DNA of 64,000 nt from Flavobacterium anhuiense (GCF_900101855.1 NZ_FMVC01000001.1:62001-126000); one strand, 5' to 3'. Counted from the first letter of the stretch, positions 42,231-52,045 are shown. The notes: a model not told the origin generated them from the letters alone. Made by a program: numbers and translations.

Positions 42231-42911
42231 AAAAATCATAATTATTTGGTTATTAAACAATTAAAAAAACAAAAAATAGTACTAAAGAAAAGTTAATTTT
42301 AAAAAATAACACTACACTATATTTCTTTATGAAAAGTGTATTAAAAATTATCAAAACTACAACGTGATAGTAGCACTAACAAAGCCATAAACAACTATAC
42401 TATAGACAATTACAACAACATTAAGTTCAATTTTAACAAAAATCAAAAAATAGAGAATATCATATTTTTACCCTACTTTTTTTACATTATTGACAATATT
42501 TTTTATAGAAAGAAAAATCCTATTTTTAATAAATTTATAAGAAATATTTTACTTTTAAGACGATTTTTAAATAAAAATTTGAAAAAAATCACTTCAGAAA
42601 ATGAAGAAAAAAGATGTTTTTTACTGAAAATAATGAAGTGATGGTCCTTTTCTATAATATCCCAAAATTTAAGATCTCTCAGAAGATTGATTAACTTATA
42701 ATACAAGAGAAGAAACAATTTCTAATAATCATTCAAAAGAGATAGCAAAATGATCGAGCTTACTTCTCAAATTCTTTAGTATTGCTCTACACGAAAAAAT
42801 ATAGAATTGTATCCGAATACAGTGCTAAGTTGAATTAGAGCAAAGATTTCACTTCTTTACATTCTCTTTTATAGGCATATTTCACAGTTATTTAACTATT
42901 CCAACTAGAAC

Positions 42912-42944
42912 AAAAAAATAGCCCATAATCGAAATTATGGGCTA
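42912..42944 (-). terminator. terminator after the second Sus set
   Basis: TAGCCCATAAT (42919-42929) and ATTATGGGCTA (42934-42944) with a CGAA loop. The A-run at 42912-42918 gives the U-tract on the minus strand. It separates set 2 (43060-48819) from set 1. Confidence 0.88.
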
Positions 42945-43059
42945 CCCAGGCAATAAACTTAACTTAAACTAACCATAGTTTAAATTTTAAAATATGCTTC
43001 TACAATTAAAGAAGCATATTTTAGTCTTCCTTTTTCGAAATAACTAACACAAAATATTA

Positions 43060-43851
43060 TTATTCAGGTCTGTAAACAAATGTCCAACCAGTTCCTGCAT
43101 CCTTTAAACTTCTAGGAACATACAGTACTAACTTATCTTCAGTAAGTGTAATAATAGTATACTCGTTAGCAGCATTTCCAGCTTCATATCCTAAAATTTT
43201 TGAATCCTTGATGAATAGCTTTTTATTAGCAATATCCAAAACAAAACTTCCCTTTTCTGCTGTTGCAGAAGCAGTTTGATAATGATTATAATTTGCTGCT
43301 CCATTTAAATCAAAATGCATTCTACCATTAACATCTAACGGAGGACAGCAATCACCTGCATTCCACCATGCACTCATAGCTGAATCTGGATTATCTGGAG
43401 GAGACATAAACCAGTACATGTCACCTGTGCCAGCAACACCATCAAAAACCCATGTTTTACCAGCCGAAGTGTTTGTACTTACTAAATCATACCAATCCTG
43501 TTCTAATGGAGTGTCAAGTCTGTCCACCTGCACATCGATTTTTTTAGTAAAAAATTCTGCTCCTAGAGTCCCTACGAATGTAAAAGTCGATTTACCTGGA
43601 ATTGGATAAACAATAGTTACTTCGTTAGTCAGCGCTTTTCCTAAATTATAATCCCAATAACCTGTAACTCCAGGTGTATTCATGCTCAATGTGATCTTGT
43701 TTCCTCCTGCAGGACTTTGTTTAGCAACTAATTCAACTCCCGCGACATCAGTAGAATTTTTTAAATGCTGTTCATCCACAATGGGATCGCAAGCCGAGAA
43801 GACTAGCACAAATGCAGCAATTAGTAAATATTTTATATTATTAATTTTCAT
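43060..43851 (-). CDS. SusE-position surface lipoprotein (set 2)
   Basis: A 263-residue lipoprotein (Cys21 in VLVFSAC). The N-terminal ~95 residues look like a PKD/Ig-like domain (NKITLSMNTPGVTGYWDYNLG, given here in part). The C-terminal domain has an aromatic-rich face suited to binding glycan (MYWFMSPPDNPDSAMSAWW and CCPPLDVNGRMHFDLNG) and ends GTGWTFVYRPE. It directly follows SusD of set 2 and should be a surface glycan-binding protein. No catalytic site is apparent. Confidence 0.78.
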   Translation of the reverse strand: MKINNIKYLLIAAFVLVFSACDPIVDEQHLKNSTDVAGVELVAKQSPAGGNKITLSMNTPGVTGYWDYNLGKALTNEVTIVYPIPGKSTFTFVGTLGAEFFTKKIDVQVDRLDTPLEQDWYDLVSTNTSAGKTWVFDGVAGTGDMYWFMSPPDNPDSAMSAWWNAGDCCPPLDVNGRMHFDLNGAANYNHYQTASATAEKGSFVLDIANKKLFIKDSKILGYEAGNAANEYTIITLTEDKLVLYVPRSLKDAGTGWTFVYRPE

Positions 43852-43877
43852 CTTTCTTGTTATTAATAGTTATTGAA

Positions 43878-45584
43878 TTACCAACCTGGATTTTGCGCAT
43901 AAACTCCATTTAAAATTCTCATTTCTGTTTCTGGAATTGGAACCAAACCTTTTGTTTCAGGTCTATACTTCACGCTATAATTAGCCTCAACACCAGAATT
44001 TCGAACTGGAATTACATCATTAAATGAGCTTTCAACATCTCCCCAACGAAGTATATCGAACCAGTGGATACCTTCAAATGCAAATTCATGTAGACGTTCA
44101 TCTTTAATAGCTTCAAGAGAATATCCTACTGGAGCCAATTTTGCTCTAGCTCTTACAGTATTCATACCATCGGGAGTTTTTGTAATTTCAGAATGCATTA
44201 ACAATACATCGGCAAAACGCATAAAAATAAAATCTTGAGCATGCATTAACTGCATATCTATATTTGCCCATGCATATAATTGAACAAACATACCAACATT
44301 TGATCCTGAACCATTATCGTGCTGAATAGATGTATATTTTTTATTAAAATAACCAGTTTCGTGATCTCCTTTATCTTTCGCATATCCTGCAGTTCCCTGA
44401 TCTGCTCTTCCTACTTCAAGAATAGAACCTCTTTTTCTCGGATCCAGGTCTGACCATGAGCTGTATAATTTTGGATTTATAGTACACCATCCCCAGCCTT
44501 CACCAAACGGAACTAATGAATTACCGCGCATAGAATTAAATAAAACAAGTCTATTGGTATAGATATTACCGTTAGTCCATCCCCAGTCCCCAAAAGAAAA
44601 TCTCTGTACAAACATAGTTTCTGGATTTCCTGTTCCAAATGTTGGACTAAGACCATCTTGCCCTACCCATGACAACCCCTCAGTAGCTGCCCAAGGCAAT
44701 ACATTGTTTCCTGCACTTTTATTGACATAAGAATAAGGCCATAGATTTCTAAAATCTGGAACCAATTTATGCCCACTATTTTTAATACAATCATCTAAAT
44801 AAGAAGCTACTTGCGTTGCTGTTATACTACCTCCACCTTGAAGAGGCAAATCTGTAGTTGCTTGTTTTTCAACATTAGTCATATATCCTGTATAAAACAA
44901 GTAAACACGCCCTAAGTATGCTTCAGCAACCCATTTGTTAGCATGTCCATATCTAGCTGTTGGAATACTAGTGAAAGGCGTTGAAGGCATGGTCTCAATA
45001 GCAGCTTTTAAATCAGAAGCTATAACTGCAAAAGTCTCAGAATAAGTTGATCTACCTACATATCTATCTGCATCATACGTCATAATAAGTGGCACTCCAC
45101 CAAAAAATTTAGCCAATCTGAAGTAAAAGAAAGCTCGCATGAATAATGCTTCTCCTAATGCCTGTTTCTTAAAGTCTTCTGCTTCAGCAGCAGTTTTAAA
45201 ATACTTAGAAAAATCTGCTTTTGGAACCGACTCTATAATAGCATTAGCTCTCGAAATACCGTTATAAGATTGTTTCCACATATCATGATAGGTATCTTCT
45301 GCCGGGTCTTCAAAATTATCAACCCATTTGGCTGTTTTATCGTCAGGACCACCGCCACCAAGCATCATATTGTCCATCAAATTGGCTGCAATCTGTTCTT
45401 CGCTATGGATATTTGCTGTGTAAATGGCATTATAAACACCTGCCATTGCTTCTTCAATATCTGTTGGCGTCTTATAATAAGTCTCCAAGCCTTTTTCCCC
45501 AAGATTATCCTGATCCAGATAATCATCACAACTTGTTGCGATAAAAATTGCAGAAACCGCTATAATATATTTTAGTTTTTTCAT
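43878..45584 (-). CDS. SusD/RagB family glycan-binding lipoprotein (set 2)
   Basis: The start is MKKLKYIIAVSAIFIATSC at 45584 (568 residues), giving a lipobox with Cys19. The longer frame to 45623 overlaps susC and is rejected. The SusD pattern is visible as DDYLDQDNLGEKGLETYYKT, WKQSYNGISRANAIIESV, FMRAFFYFRLAKFFGG and the C-terminal LHEFAFEGIHWFDILRWGD. It pairs with the SusC encoded 16 bases upstream. It is longer than the set 1 SusD and only distantly similar to it, suggesting that a different oligosaccharide is recognised. Confidence 0.95.
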   Translation of the reverse strand: MKKLKYIIAVSAIFIATSCDDYLDQDNLGEKGLETYYKTPTDIEEAMAGVYNAIYTANIHSEEQIAANLMDNMMLGGGGPDDKTAKWVDNFEDPAEDTYHDMWKQSYNGISRANAIIESVPKADFSKYFKTAAEAEDFKKQALGEALFMRAFFYFRLAKFFGGVPLIMTYDADRYVGRSTYSETFAVIASDLKAAIETMPSTPFTSIPTARYGHANKWVAEAYLGRVYLFYTGYMTNVEKQATTDLPLQGGGSITATQVASYLDDCIKNSGHKLVPDFRNLWPYSYVNKSAGNNVLPWAATEGLSWVGQDGLSPTFGTGNPETMFVQRFSFGDWGWTNGNIYTNRLVLFNSMRGNSLVPFGEGWGWCTINPKLYSSWSDLDPRKRGSILEVGRADQGTAGYAKDKGDHETGYFNKKYTSIQHDNGSGSNVGMFVQLYAWANIDMQLMHAQDFIFMRFADVLLMHSEITKTPDGMNTVRARAKLAPVGYSLEAIKDERLHEFAFEGIHWFDILRWGDVESSFNDVIPVRNSGVEANYSVKYRPETKGLVPIPETEMRILNGVYAQNPGW

Positions 45585-45600
45585 TTTCGTTGTATTAATA

Positions 45601-48600
45601 TTAAAAATCAGCACTAAGTCCAAACATCACTGTTCTTGCTTGCGGATATAAACCTAAATCAATTCCAGAAGCCCAACTTGCATCATGTCCAAAACGAACA
45701 TCTGGATCCATACCATCATATTTAGTAAAAGTGTATAAGTTGTTTACTGCGACGTAGAATTTCAGATTACTTATAAACTTGACATCTTTCAATATTTCAT
45801 TAAAATTATAACCTACCGTTAAATTATTGATTCTCAGATAATCTGCATTCTGCATGTAGATATCAGATATCTCATTTGTATTTCTATTAGAAACTGAACT
45901 TAAACGAGGCATTTTGTTTGATGTTCCTTCTCCGTGCCAACGATCAAAAACATCTGATGTATAATTTTGTTTTGGCATATCAGAGAATGATCTGTAAGAC
46001 TGCATTATTTGCATTCCATATTTTCCAGACATTGTAGTATTTAAGTATACATTTTTATATTCTAAGTTTAACTGAATACCCAATTGAAAATCTGGATTTG
46101 GATCCCCTATCATTGTTTTGTCTTTCTCATCAATAACACCGTCGTTGTTTAAATCTACAAAACGAACGTCTCCTGGGCGCTGATCTGCAAAATATGGCTG
46201 ACCAGTTGGGCCAACATAAGCATTAACTTCTTGTTGGTTCTGCAAAATTCCCGCAGTTTTAAATCCATAGAAGTATCCAATTGGGTAACCTATCTGTGCT
46301 CTCGAAACTTCTGAAGTTCCTTGAGACAAAACATGGCTTGGTCCATGAATTATTCCATCAGCATTTGCAACCTTAGTAACTTTATTTTTGTTAGAAGCTC
46401 CACTTAAAGTAAGTCCATATTTAAAATCACCAATTTTATCTTTCCAGCTTACAGAAATTTCAAAACCTTTATTTTCAATATCTCCACCGTTGATATAAGG
46501 AGGTGCTGCACCAGATGTTCCTGGAGGTTTAGCTTCAACTAACCAATCTCTTGTAGTCTTATTATACCAGTCGAATGTAATTCCTAATCTAGAATCAAAT
46601 AAGCTTGCATCTAATCCGAAATCTAACTGTTCTGATGTTTCCCAGCTAACATATGGATTTGGAACTCTAGCAGGATATGATGTCGGACCTGAAACTGGTT
46701 TCGTATCTCCAAAAAAGTAACCAGGAAAAGCATATGCAATAGTAGAAGAATAAATAAATGGAGGAATAGCCTGATTACCATTTTGCCCCCAACTTCCTCT
46801 TAATTTCAAGAAGTTAAGAACTTTTGAAGTGCTTGCCATAAAATCTTCTTTTGAAATAACCCAACCCGCAGATACAGAAGGGAAATTACCATATTTATAT
46901 CCATTTCCGAAATTAGAAGATCCGTCACGACGTATAATAGCAGAAAGAAGATATTTTTCTTTGTAATCGTATTGTGCTCTTGCAAAATAAGACATAATAC
47001 CACCTCCGCCAGCAGCAGAATCAAATCCTGAAGTATTGATATCTGCTATAGAAGTTGGGCTCTTAGTATTGTTAATATATGCATATCTTGGATCCCCTGG
47101 ATATAATAGCCCATTTCGAGAACCACTTAAATTATTGTTTGCTATATTTTTAAATTGCTCGATTCCGACAACAGCATTAACATTATGATTACCAAATTGC
47201 TTTTGATATGAAACTGTATTAGTCCAAGTCGAGTTAGCTCCAAAATAAGAATATTGAGAAGCTCCATCAACATTATCATTATACAATACTCCTAAATGAT
47301 ATGTTGGGTTCATAGATCTACCATTTCCAAACCAAGAATCTATACCAAAAACCGATTTAAATCTAAGATTAGCAATGGGTTCAATCTCTACAAAAGCGTT
47401 TCCTGCAATTTTATAATCTTTAGGATAATTGTAATTACTTCTATAGAATAACACCGCTAAAGGATTTGTTTGATTTGTAGATAAACCATCTAAAGTTGGT
47501 GAAAAACCAAATTCATTAATATTTCTTTCAATACCAGGCTCCCAATATGCCGGTTGCAATGGATTCTGAACAATGGCATTATGCAAATCGTTACCATAAA
47601 TATTACCAGACGATACTCCTCTATTTTGAGTATTTGTAAAAGTTAAGTTCTCACCTATGGTTATAATACTATGGTTATCATTCTTTTTTAGAACCATTTG
47701 AGTATTCATTCTTGCAGTTAACCTTTTGAATCCGGCATCTACAATATTACCTCCAATTATACCATCTTGATCATAGTAGGAAAGACCAACTGAGTAAGTA
47801 ATATCTTCACTTCCTCCTGTGATATTAAGTGCATGATTTACAACAGGAGCATTCTTTTTTGACATTTCATCCACCCAATTTGTTCCTTTCCATCCATTTT
47901 GAAGCTTTTCCCAAATTTCATTTCCATATTGAGTTCCAGCTCCTGGGTAATTATTCTCCAACCAACTATTATTTGTTAAAATAGCTTTCCAATCATGAGG
48001 AGCAAGTCCGTCATTAACTCGTCCTTCATCCATAATATACATATATTCTTGTGCATTTAGAGGATCTACGTTTTTATACGTGTTTTGAATTCCAAAAAAT
48101 GAATCATAACTAATTCTGGCTGGTTTTCCTTTGCGACCTTTTACAGTAGTTACTAAGACAACTCCGTTTGCTGCTCTAGACCCATAGATTGCGGCGGAAG
48201 CAGCATCTTTAAGAACATCAATAGACTCAATATCTGAAGGGCTCAAATAATCAATATTTCCAACAGTTACACCATCAACAATATATAAAGGATCAGAATT
48301 CCCTACGGTTCCTAATCCACGAATGGTAACCTTAGTACCAGCACCCGGAGCTCCGCTATTTCTAGTAATACTAATACCTGGCGCAATACCTTGAAGCGCC
48401 TCCATTGCAGATCCTGTATTTAGTTCCTGCAGCGTTTCTCCTTTAAAATTCGAGGAAGCCCCAGTAATTAAAGCTTTCTTTTGTGTTCCGTATCCGATAA
48501 CCACAACTTCATTTAAACTTTGAGATACTGCCTTGAGGACAATAGTAAGTTTTGTTTTTCCGTTTATTGCCTCATTTAAAGTTTCAAAACCAACGAAACT

Positions 48601-48819
48601 AATTGTCAAAGTTCCATTAGAGGGAGCGCTAATCTGAAATTTCCCATCAAAGTCAGACGCAGTTGCCTTATTGGTTCCCTTTACTAAAACCGTCGCACCT
48701 GGGACGGGTAATCCACTTTCATCATTAATGATTCCATTTATGGTCACATCCTGAGCAAAGGTGACAACAGAAAACAGTAAAGACGAAATACAAAAAATAA
48801 ATAATTTTGTTAATTTCAT
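45601..48819 (-). CDS. SusC/RagA family TonB-linked outer-membrane transporter (set 2)
   Basis: A 1072-residue receptor. The signal peptide (MKLTKLFIFCISSLLFSVVTFAQ) is followed by the carboxypeptidase-like domain (GIINDESGLPVPGATVLVKG), SQSLNEVVVIGYGTQKK, a plug with AASAAIYGSRAANGVVLVTT, and the barrel. It is the first gene of the set nearest the divergent regulator at 49165. The leader and N-terminal coding sequence closely match set 1, which suggests duplication and then divergence of the barrel. Confidence 0.96.
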   Translation of the reverse strand: MKLTKLFIFCISSLLFSVVTFAQDVTINGIINDESGLPVPGATVLVKGTNKATASDFDGKFQISAPSNGTLTISFVGFETLNEAINGKTKLTIVLKAVSQSLNEVVVIGYGTQKKALITGASSNFKGETLQELNTGSAMEALQGIAPGISITRNSGAPGAGTKVTIRGLGTVGNSDPLYIVDGVTVGNIDYLSPSDIESIDVLKDAASAAIYGSRAANGVVLVTTVKGRKGKPARISYDSFFGIQNTYKNVDPLNAQEYMYIMDEGRVNDGLAPHDWKAILTNNSWLENNYPGAGTQYGNEIWEKLQNGWKGTNWVDEMSKKNAPVVNHALNITGGSEDITYSVGLSYYDQDGIIGGNIVDAGFKRLTARMNTQMVLKKNDNHSIITIGENLTFTNTQNRGVSSGNIYGNDLHNAIVQNPLQPAYWEPGIERNINEFGFSPTLDGLSTNQTNPLAVLFYRSNYNYPKDYKIAGNAFVEIEPIANLRFKSVFGIDSWFGNGRSMNPTYHLGVLYNDNVDGASQYSYFGANSTWTNTVSYQKQFGNHNVNAVVGIEQFKNIANNNLSGSRNGLLYPGDPRYAYINNTKSPTSIADINTSGFDSAAGGGGIMSYFARAQYDYKEKYLLSAIIRRDGSSNFGNGYKYGNFPSVSAGWVISKEDFMASTSKVLNFLKLRGSWGQNGNQAIPPFIYSSTIAYAFPGYFFGDTKPVSGPTSYPARVPNPYVSWETSEQLDFGLDASLFDSRLGITFDWYNKTTRDWLVEAKPPGTSGAAPPYINGGDIENKGFEISVSWKDKIGDFKYGLTLSGASNKNKVTKVANADGIIHGPSHVLSQGTSEVSRAQIGYPIGYFYGFKTAGILQNQQEVNAYVGPTGQPYFADQRPGDVRFVDLNNDGVIDEKDKTMIGDPNPDFQLGIQLNLEYKNVYLNTTMSGKYGMQIMQSYRSFSDMPKQNYTSDVFDRWHGEGTSNKMPRLSSVSNRNTNEISDIYMQNADYLRINNLTVGYNFNEILKDVKFISNLKFYVAVNNLYTFTKYDGMDPDVRFGHDASWASGIDLGLYPQARTVMFGLSADF

Positions 48820-49164
48820 TTTTCTAAAAATTTTGGTTAATTAATTAGTAATTCATTGCAATTATAATGTTAAATTTTAATAAGTATTAGATTAAATTTC
48901 TTTACAAAAACACTTCAAATTAAATTTTAACACACTACAAAAACACAACATTTATTACATAATTAATTAATTTTCAATAATTTAATTTTGAAAAAAAAAT
49001 GTTACAAAAATGTTAATTAAAAAAAACGTATATTACAGTAGTTTAGCAGTAAGTAATACGTTATAAATTAAAAATAATTTAAAAAATTCGATTTATTCTG
49101 TTTGATAAATCAACAATTTAAAATCAAAATAAAGCATTTATAATAAAAATATATTTAAAATTTT
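48820..49164. other. divergent intergenic region between susC (set 2) and the regulator
   Basis: 345 bases without an ORF. Apart from the repeats above, an imperfect hairpin built from AACGTATATTAC and GTAATACGTT lies near 49024-49063. A further TACAAAAATG word is at 49003. These sites could control both directions. Confidence 0.5.
48859..48951 (-). promoter_or_regulatory. susC (set 2) control region: two direct repeats and a -7-like element
   Basis: TACAAAAACACTTCAA (48903-48918) and TACAAAAACACAACAT (48936-48951) on the plus strand are 33 bases apart, the same spacing as at 42182/42215. A minus-strand -7-like TATAATTG is at 48859-48866. The distance to the susC ATG is within one base of that in set 1. 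Confidence 0.6.
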
Positions 49165-52044
49165 ATGAAATCCGTAGTTAGATCTTTCGCATTGTTTTTA
49201 TTATTTTTCTTACAAACGAAAAGTTTTTCTCAGGTAAAAAATATCGGAATTCCAGATATAAAAAATTATAAAAGATCAGAGTACAAAGGTGGAACTCAAA
49301 ACTGGAGTATTGACCAAGATAAAAATGGAAATATTTATTTCGCAAATAACAGCGGTCTAATCCAATTTGACGGCTCTAACTGGCATAAATACTCTTTACC
49401 TAACAAATCTGAGATCAGAAGCTTGAAAATTGATGCCTTAGGAAGAATATTTGTTGGAGGAAATAACGAATTTGGTTATTTTAAAAATGATGAAAAGGGA
49501 ATTTTAAAGTATCATTCTTTATACAATCTATTGAGCCCAATAGATAAAGAAAATATAAATCTAATTTGGAGAATTCATATTTTTAATGGAGAAGTTATTT
49601 TTCAGTCTTTTAGCAAAGTATTTTTTCTTAAAAATGAAAAAGTTACCACTCTAACCGCTCCTCACAAGTTCCAATTTTCTTTTTTGGTTAATAACCGTTT
49701 GTATTTTCAAGATAAAACGTTAGGAGTACTTGAATACAAAAACAGAAAACTTACAGCAATAAAAGGAACTACTGTTTTTAATGACAAAGAAATATGGTCT
49801 CTTTTTCAATTGCCAAACAACAAATTATTATACGCTACTTTAGAAAAAGGGTTGTTTATATCTGAAAATGGCATAATTAAACCGTGGGCAACAGAAGCCA
49901 ACGAGTTTGTCAAGAAAAATACTTCGCTTGGCGGATCAATCATCAAAAACAAATTTATAATTCTTAATTCTGTATTGGACGGAGCCATTATCTGTGATTT
50001 AAACGGAAAAATAATCCAGCACTTAAATCGTCAAAAAGGTATTCAGAACAATACGATTCTCGCCTCTTTTGTTGACAAAAAGAGCAATATCTGGCTTGGG
50101 CTTGATAATGGTATTACCTTTGTAAATGAAAATTCGCCCTTTTCCTATTTTGATTACAGTTATAACATCGGTACAGTATACGCCTCAACAACACATAACG
50201 GAAACCTGTATGTAGCTACCAATCAGGGGTTATTTTACCATCCTTGGGGCGCTTCATTTAAAGACAGTCCATTCTCAAGAGTTGAAGGAACCATTTCTCA
50301 AGTTTGGAATATTCAAGTCTTAAATAATGTTTTAATATGCGCCAGTAATAGTGGGGCATTAATTATCGAAAACAACAGGGTGTCAAAAATACTAGACAAC
50401 AAAGGATACTTTGGATTTAAAAAAATACCAGATCACGAAAATTATATTATAGGAGAAAGCTATAACGGATTCTCTGTTTTTAAACGATCGGCTACTGGAT
50501 ATGACTATCTGCATCAAGTAAAAGGATTTGATGAAACAACCAATAATTTTTCTGTAGAAATTGACGCAAATTATTTATGGCTGAAAAAAAATCCTTTTTT
50601 ATATCAAGTAAAGTTATCCGAAGATTTAAAAAGATTTGATTTCATAAAAAAGCATGTCAACATTTCAGAAAAATTTAAAGGAATAAACAGTCTCCAAAAC
50701 ATTAACGGTAAAGTATATTTCCAAGTAAAAAATCATTTTTATAGATATTCTGTCGAACAAGAAACGTTTTTTGAAGATAAAAAAATAACGAAATTATTTG
50801 AGGGCATACCTACTATCAACACTTTAATTGAGGATTCTGCAGGAAACCTTTGGTACGCGTTTAATGAATCTCTTGGCGTATTAGTCAAAAATAATAATGG
50901 AACTTTTACCAAGAAGCAAGCGATATTTTCGAATTTAACAGGGAATTTGGTAAATAACTACATTTCGGTTAACGCAATAGATCCACAAAACATTTTCATT
51001 GGCTTAACAGATCGTTTGGCGCATTACAATTCGACTATTCCAAACACTTTTATGACAAAACCAAAAGCTTTTATTGAAAGCTTTACGAATCCTGGAGATA
51101 CAATTTTGACTGGAAATCTAACAAATAAATTGGAATCATACAGCATACCGTACAAACACAATCGTGTCAAATTTACTTTTGCATCTCCAACGTACGAAAA
51201 TCAGGAAAATGTAATGTACTCCTACAAATTAGAACCCTTTGAAGAGAACTGGCGCGGCTGGTCGTCTACAGCTATCAAAGAATACACGAATTTAAGGGAA
51301 GGCAATTATGTAATGAAACTAAAAGCCAGAAATAGTTATGGCATAGAATCGAATATTACCGAAGTCGAATTTACGGTATCGCCTCCTTGGTACAGACACT
51401 TTTTGGCTTATTTATTTTACTTGGTACTCATTTTACTTGGCGCTTATCTAATCTCAATCAGAATCAAACTGAAGATTAGAAAAAACAGGTATTATGAGAC
51501 CATCGAACAGAGAAGATTATATCTTGAAAAGGAAGCGAAAATCAGACACGAACAGCATGATTTGGAAAAAGAAATTGAAAAACTGAAAAACGATAAGCTC
51601 CAAATCAAAATTTTAGCAAAAGATAAAGAACTAGTAAACAATTCCCTACAAGTTGTAAAAAAGAATAAAGTTTTAAATGGAATCATCCATAAACTAAAAG
51701 ATATCGATACTGGAATTCTAGATGAAACTACTAAGGCTGAATTCAGCAAACTGCATAAAAGCATTGTAAAAGAAGTAAATACCGACAAGAGCTGGAAAGA
51801 CTTGGAAAAACACATTAAAAACGTTCATTTTGAGTTCTTAAAGCGTTTAAAAGGCCAATATCCAACTATTTCTCCTAGAGAGTTGGATTTGTCAACTTAT
51901 TTATTAATGAATATGTCGACCAAAGAAATAGCAGAAATTATGAATATTTCGACAGGCGGCGTTGAGTTAGCCCGTTACCGTTTAAGAAAGAAATTGGGAT
52001 TAAACAAAAAAGAAAACCTAATTGGATTTTTAATGAGTATATAA
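49165..52044 (+). CDS. membrane one-component regulator: beta-propeller, Y_Y_Y, LuxR-type HTH
   Basis: A 959-residue protein. It has a signal peptide (FALFLLFFLQTKSFSQ), a periplasmic sensor of two-component-regulator-propeller repeats (NWSIDQDKNGNIYFANNSG, SNIWLGLDNGITFVNE), a Y_Y_Y domain near 675-755 (EPFEENWRGWSS), one transmembrane helix near 763-783 (FYLVLILLGAYLI), and a long coiled coil. The C-terminal LuxR-type helix-turn-helix spans about 895-959 (ISPRELDLSTYLL, STKEIAEIMNISTGGVELAR). Hybrid two-component regulators of such loci carry kinase and receiver domains, and none are present here. It is divergent from the Sus operon and is its likely sensor-activator. Confidence 0.9.
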   Translation: MKSVVRSFALFLLFFLQTKSFSQVKNIGIPDIKNYKRSEYKGGTQNWSIDQDKNGNIYFANNSGLIQFDGSNWHKYSLPNKSEIRSLKIDALGRIFVGGNNEFGYFKNDEKGILKYHSLYNLLSPIDKENINLIWRIHIFNGEVIFQSFSKVFFLKNEKVTTLTAPHKFQFSFLVNNRLYFQDKTLGVLEYKNRKLTAIKGTTVFNDKEIWSLFQLPNNKLLYATLEKGLFISENGIIKPWATEANEFVKKNTSLGGSIIKNKFIILNSVLDGAIICDLNGKIIQHLNRQKGIQNNTILASFVDKKSNIWLGLDNGITFVNENSPFSYFDYSYNIGTVYASTTHNGNLYVATNQGLFYHPWGASFKDSPFSRVEGTISQVWNIQVLNNVLICASNSGALIIENNRVSKILDNKGYFGFKKIPDHENYIIGESYNGFSVFKRSATGYDYLHQVKGFDETTNNFSVEIDANYLWLKKNPFLYQVKLSEDLKRFDFIKKHVNISEKFKGINSLQNINGKVYFQVKNHFYRYSVEQETFFEDKKITKLFEGIPTINTLIEDSAGNLWYAFNESLGVLVKNNNGTFTKKQAIFSNLTGNLVNNYISVNAIDPQNIFIGLTDRLAHYNSTIPNTFMTKPKAFIESFTNPGDTILTGNLTNKLESYSIPYKHNRVKFTFASPTYENQENVMYSYKLEPFEENWRGWSSTAIKEYTNLREGNYVMKLKARNSYGIESNITEVEFTVSPPWYRHFLAYLFYLVLILLGAYLISIRIKLKIRKNRYYETIEQRRLYLEKEAKIRHEQHDLEKEIEKLKNDKLQIKILAKDKELVNNSLQVVKKNKVLNGIIHKLKDIDTGILDETTKAEFSKLHKSIVKEVNTDKSWKDLEKHIKNVHFEFLKRLKGQYPTISPRELDLSTYLLMNMSTKEIAEIMNISTGGVELARYRLRKKLGLNKKENLIGFLMSI

Positions 52045-52045
52045 A

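Larger units (their letters stand above)
42100..43059. other. 960-base AT-rich intergenic region between the two Sus sets
   Basis: No convincing gene is seen. An open frame at 42503-42718 on the minus strand encodes a Phe/Leu/Lys-rich sequence typical of AT-rich noise. A hairpin with 9-base arms ATCACTTCA (42588-42596) and TGAAGTGAT (42634-42642) encloses an A6/T6 inner stem. A weaker inverted repeat, TTGCTCTA with TAGAGCAA, lies near 42783-42845. The region holds the set 1 control region at its left and the set 2 terminator at its right. A small RNA is possible but not shown. Confidence 0.5.

Noticed and set aside
42503..42718. 72-residue minus-strand open frame in the large intergenic gap
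   Set aside because: The composition is Phe/Leu/Lys/Ile only, with no domain, no promoter match and no neighbour overlap. It is typical of AT-rich noise.
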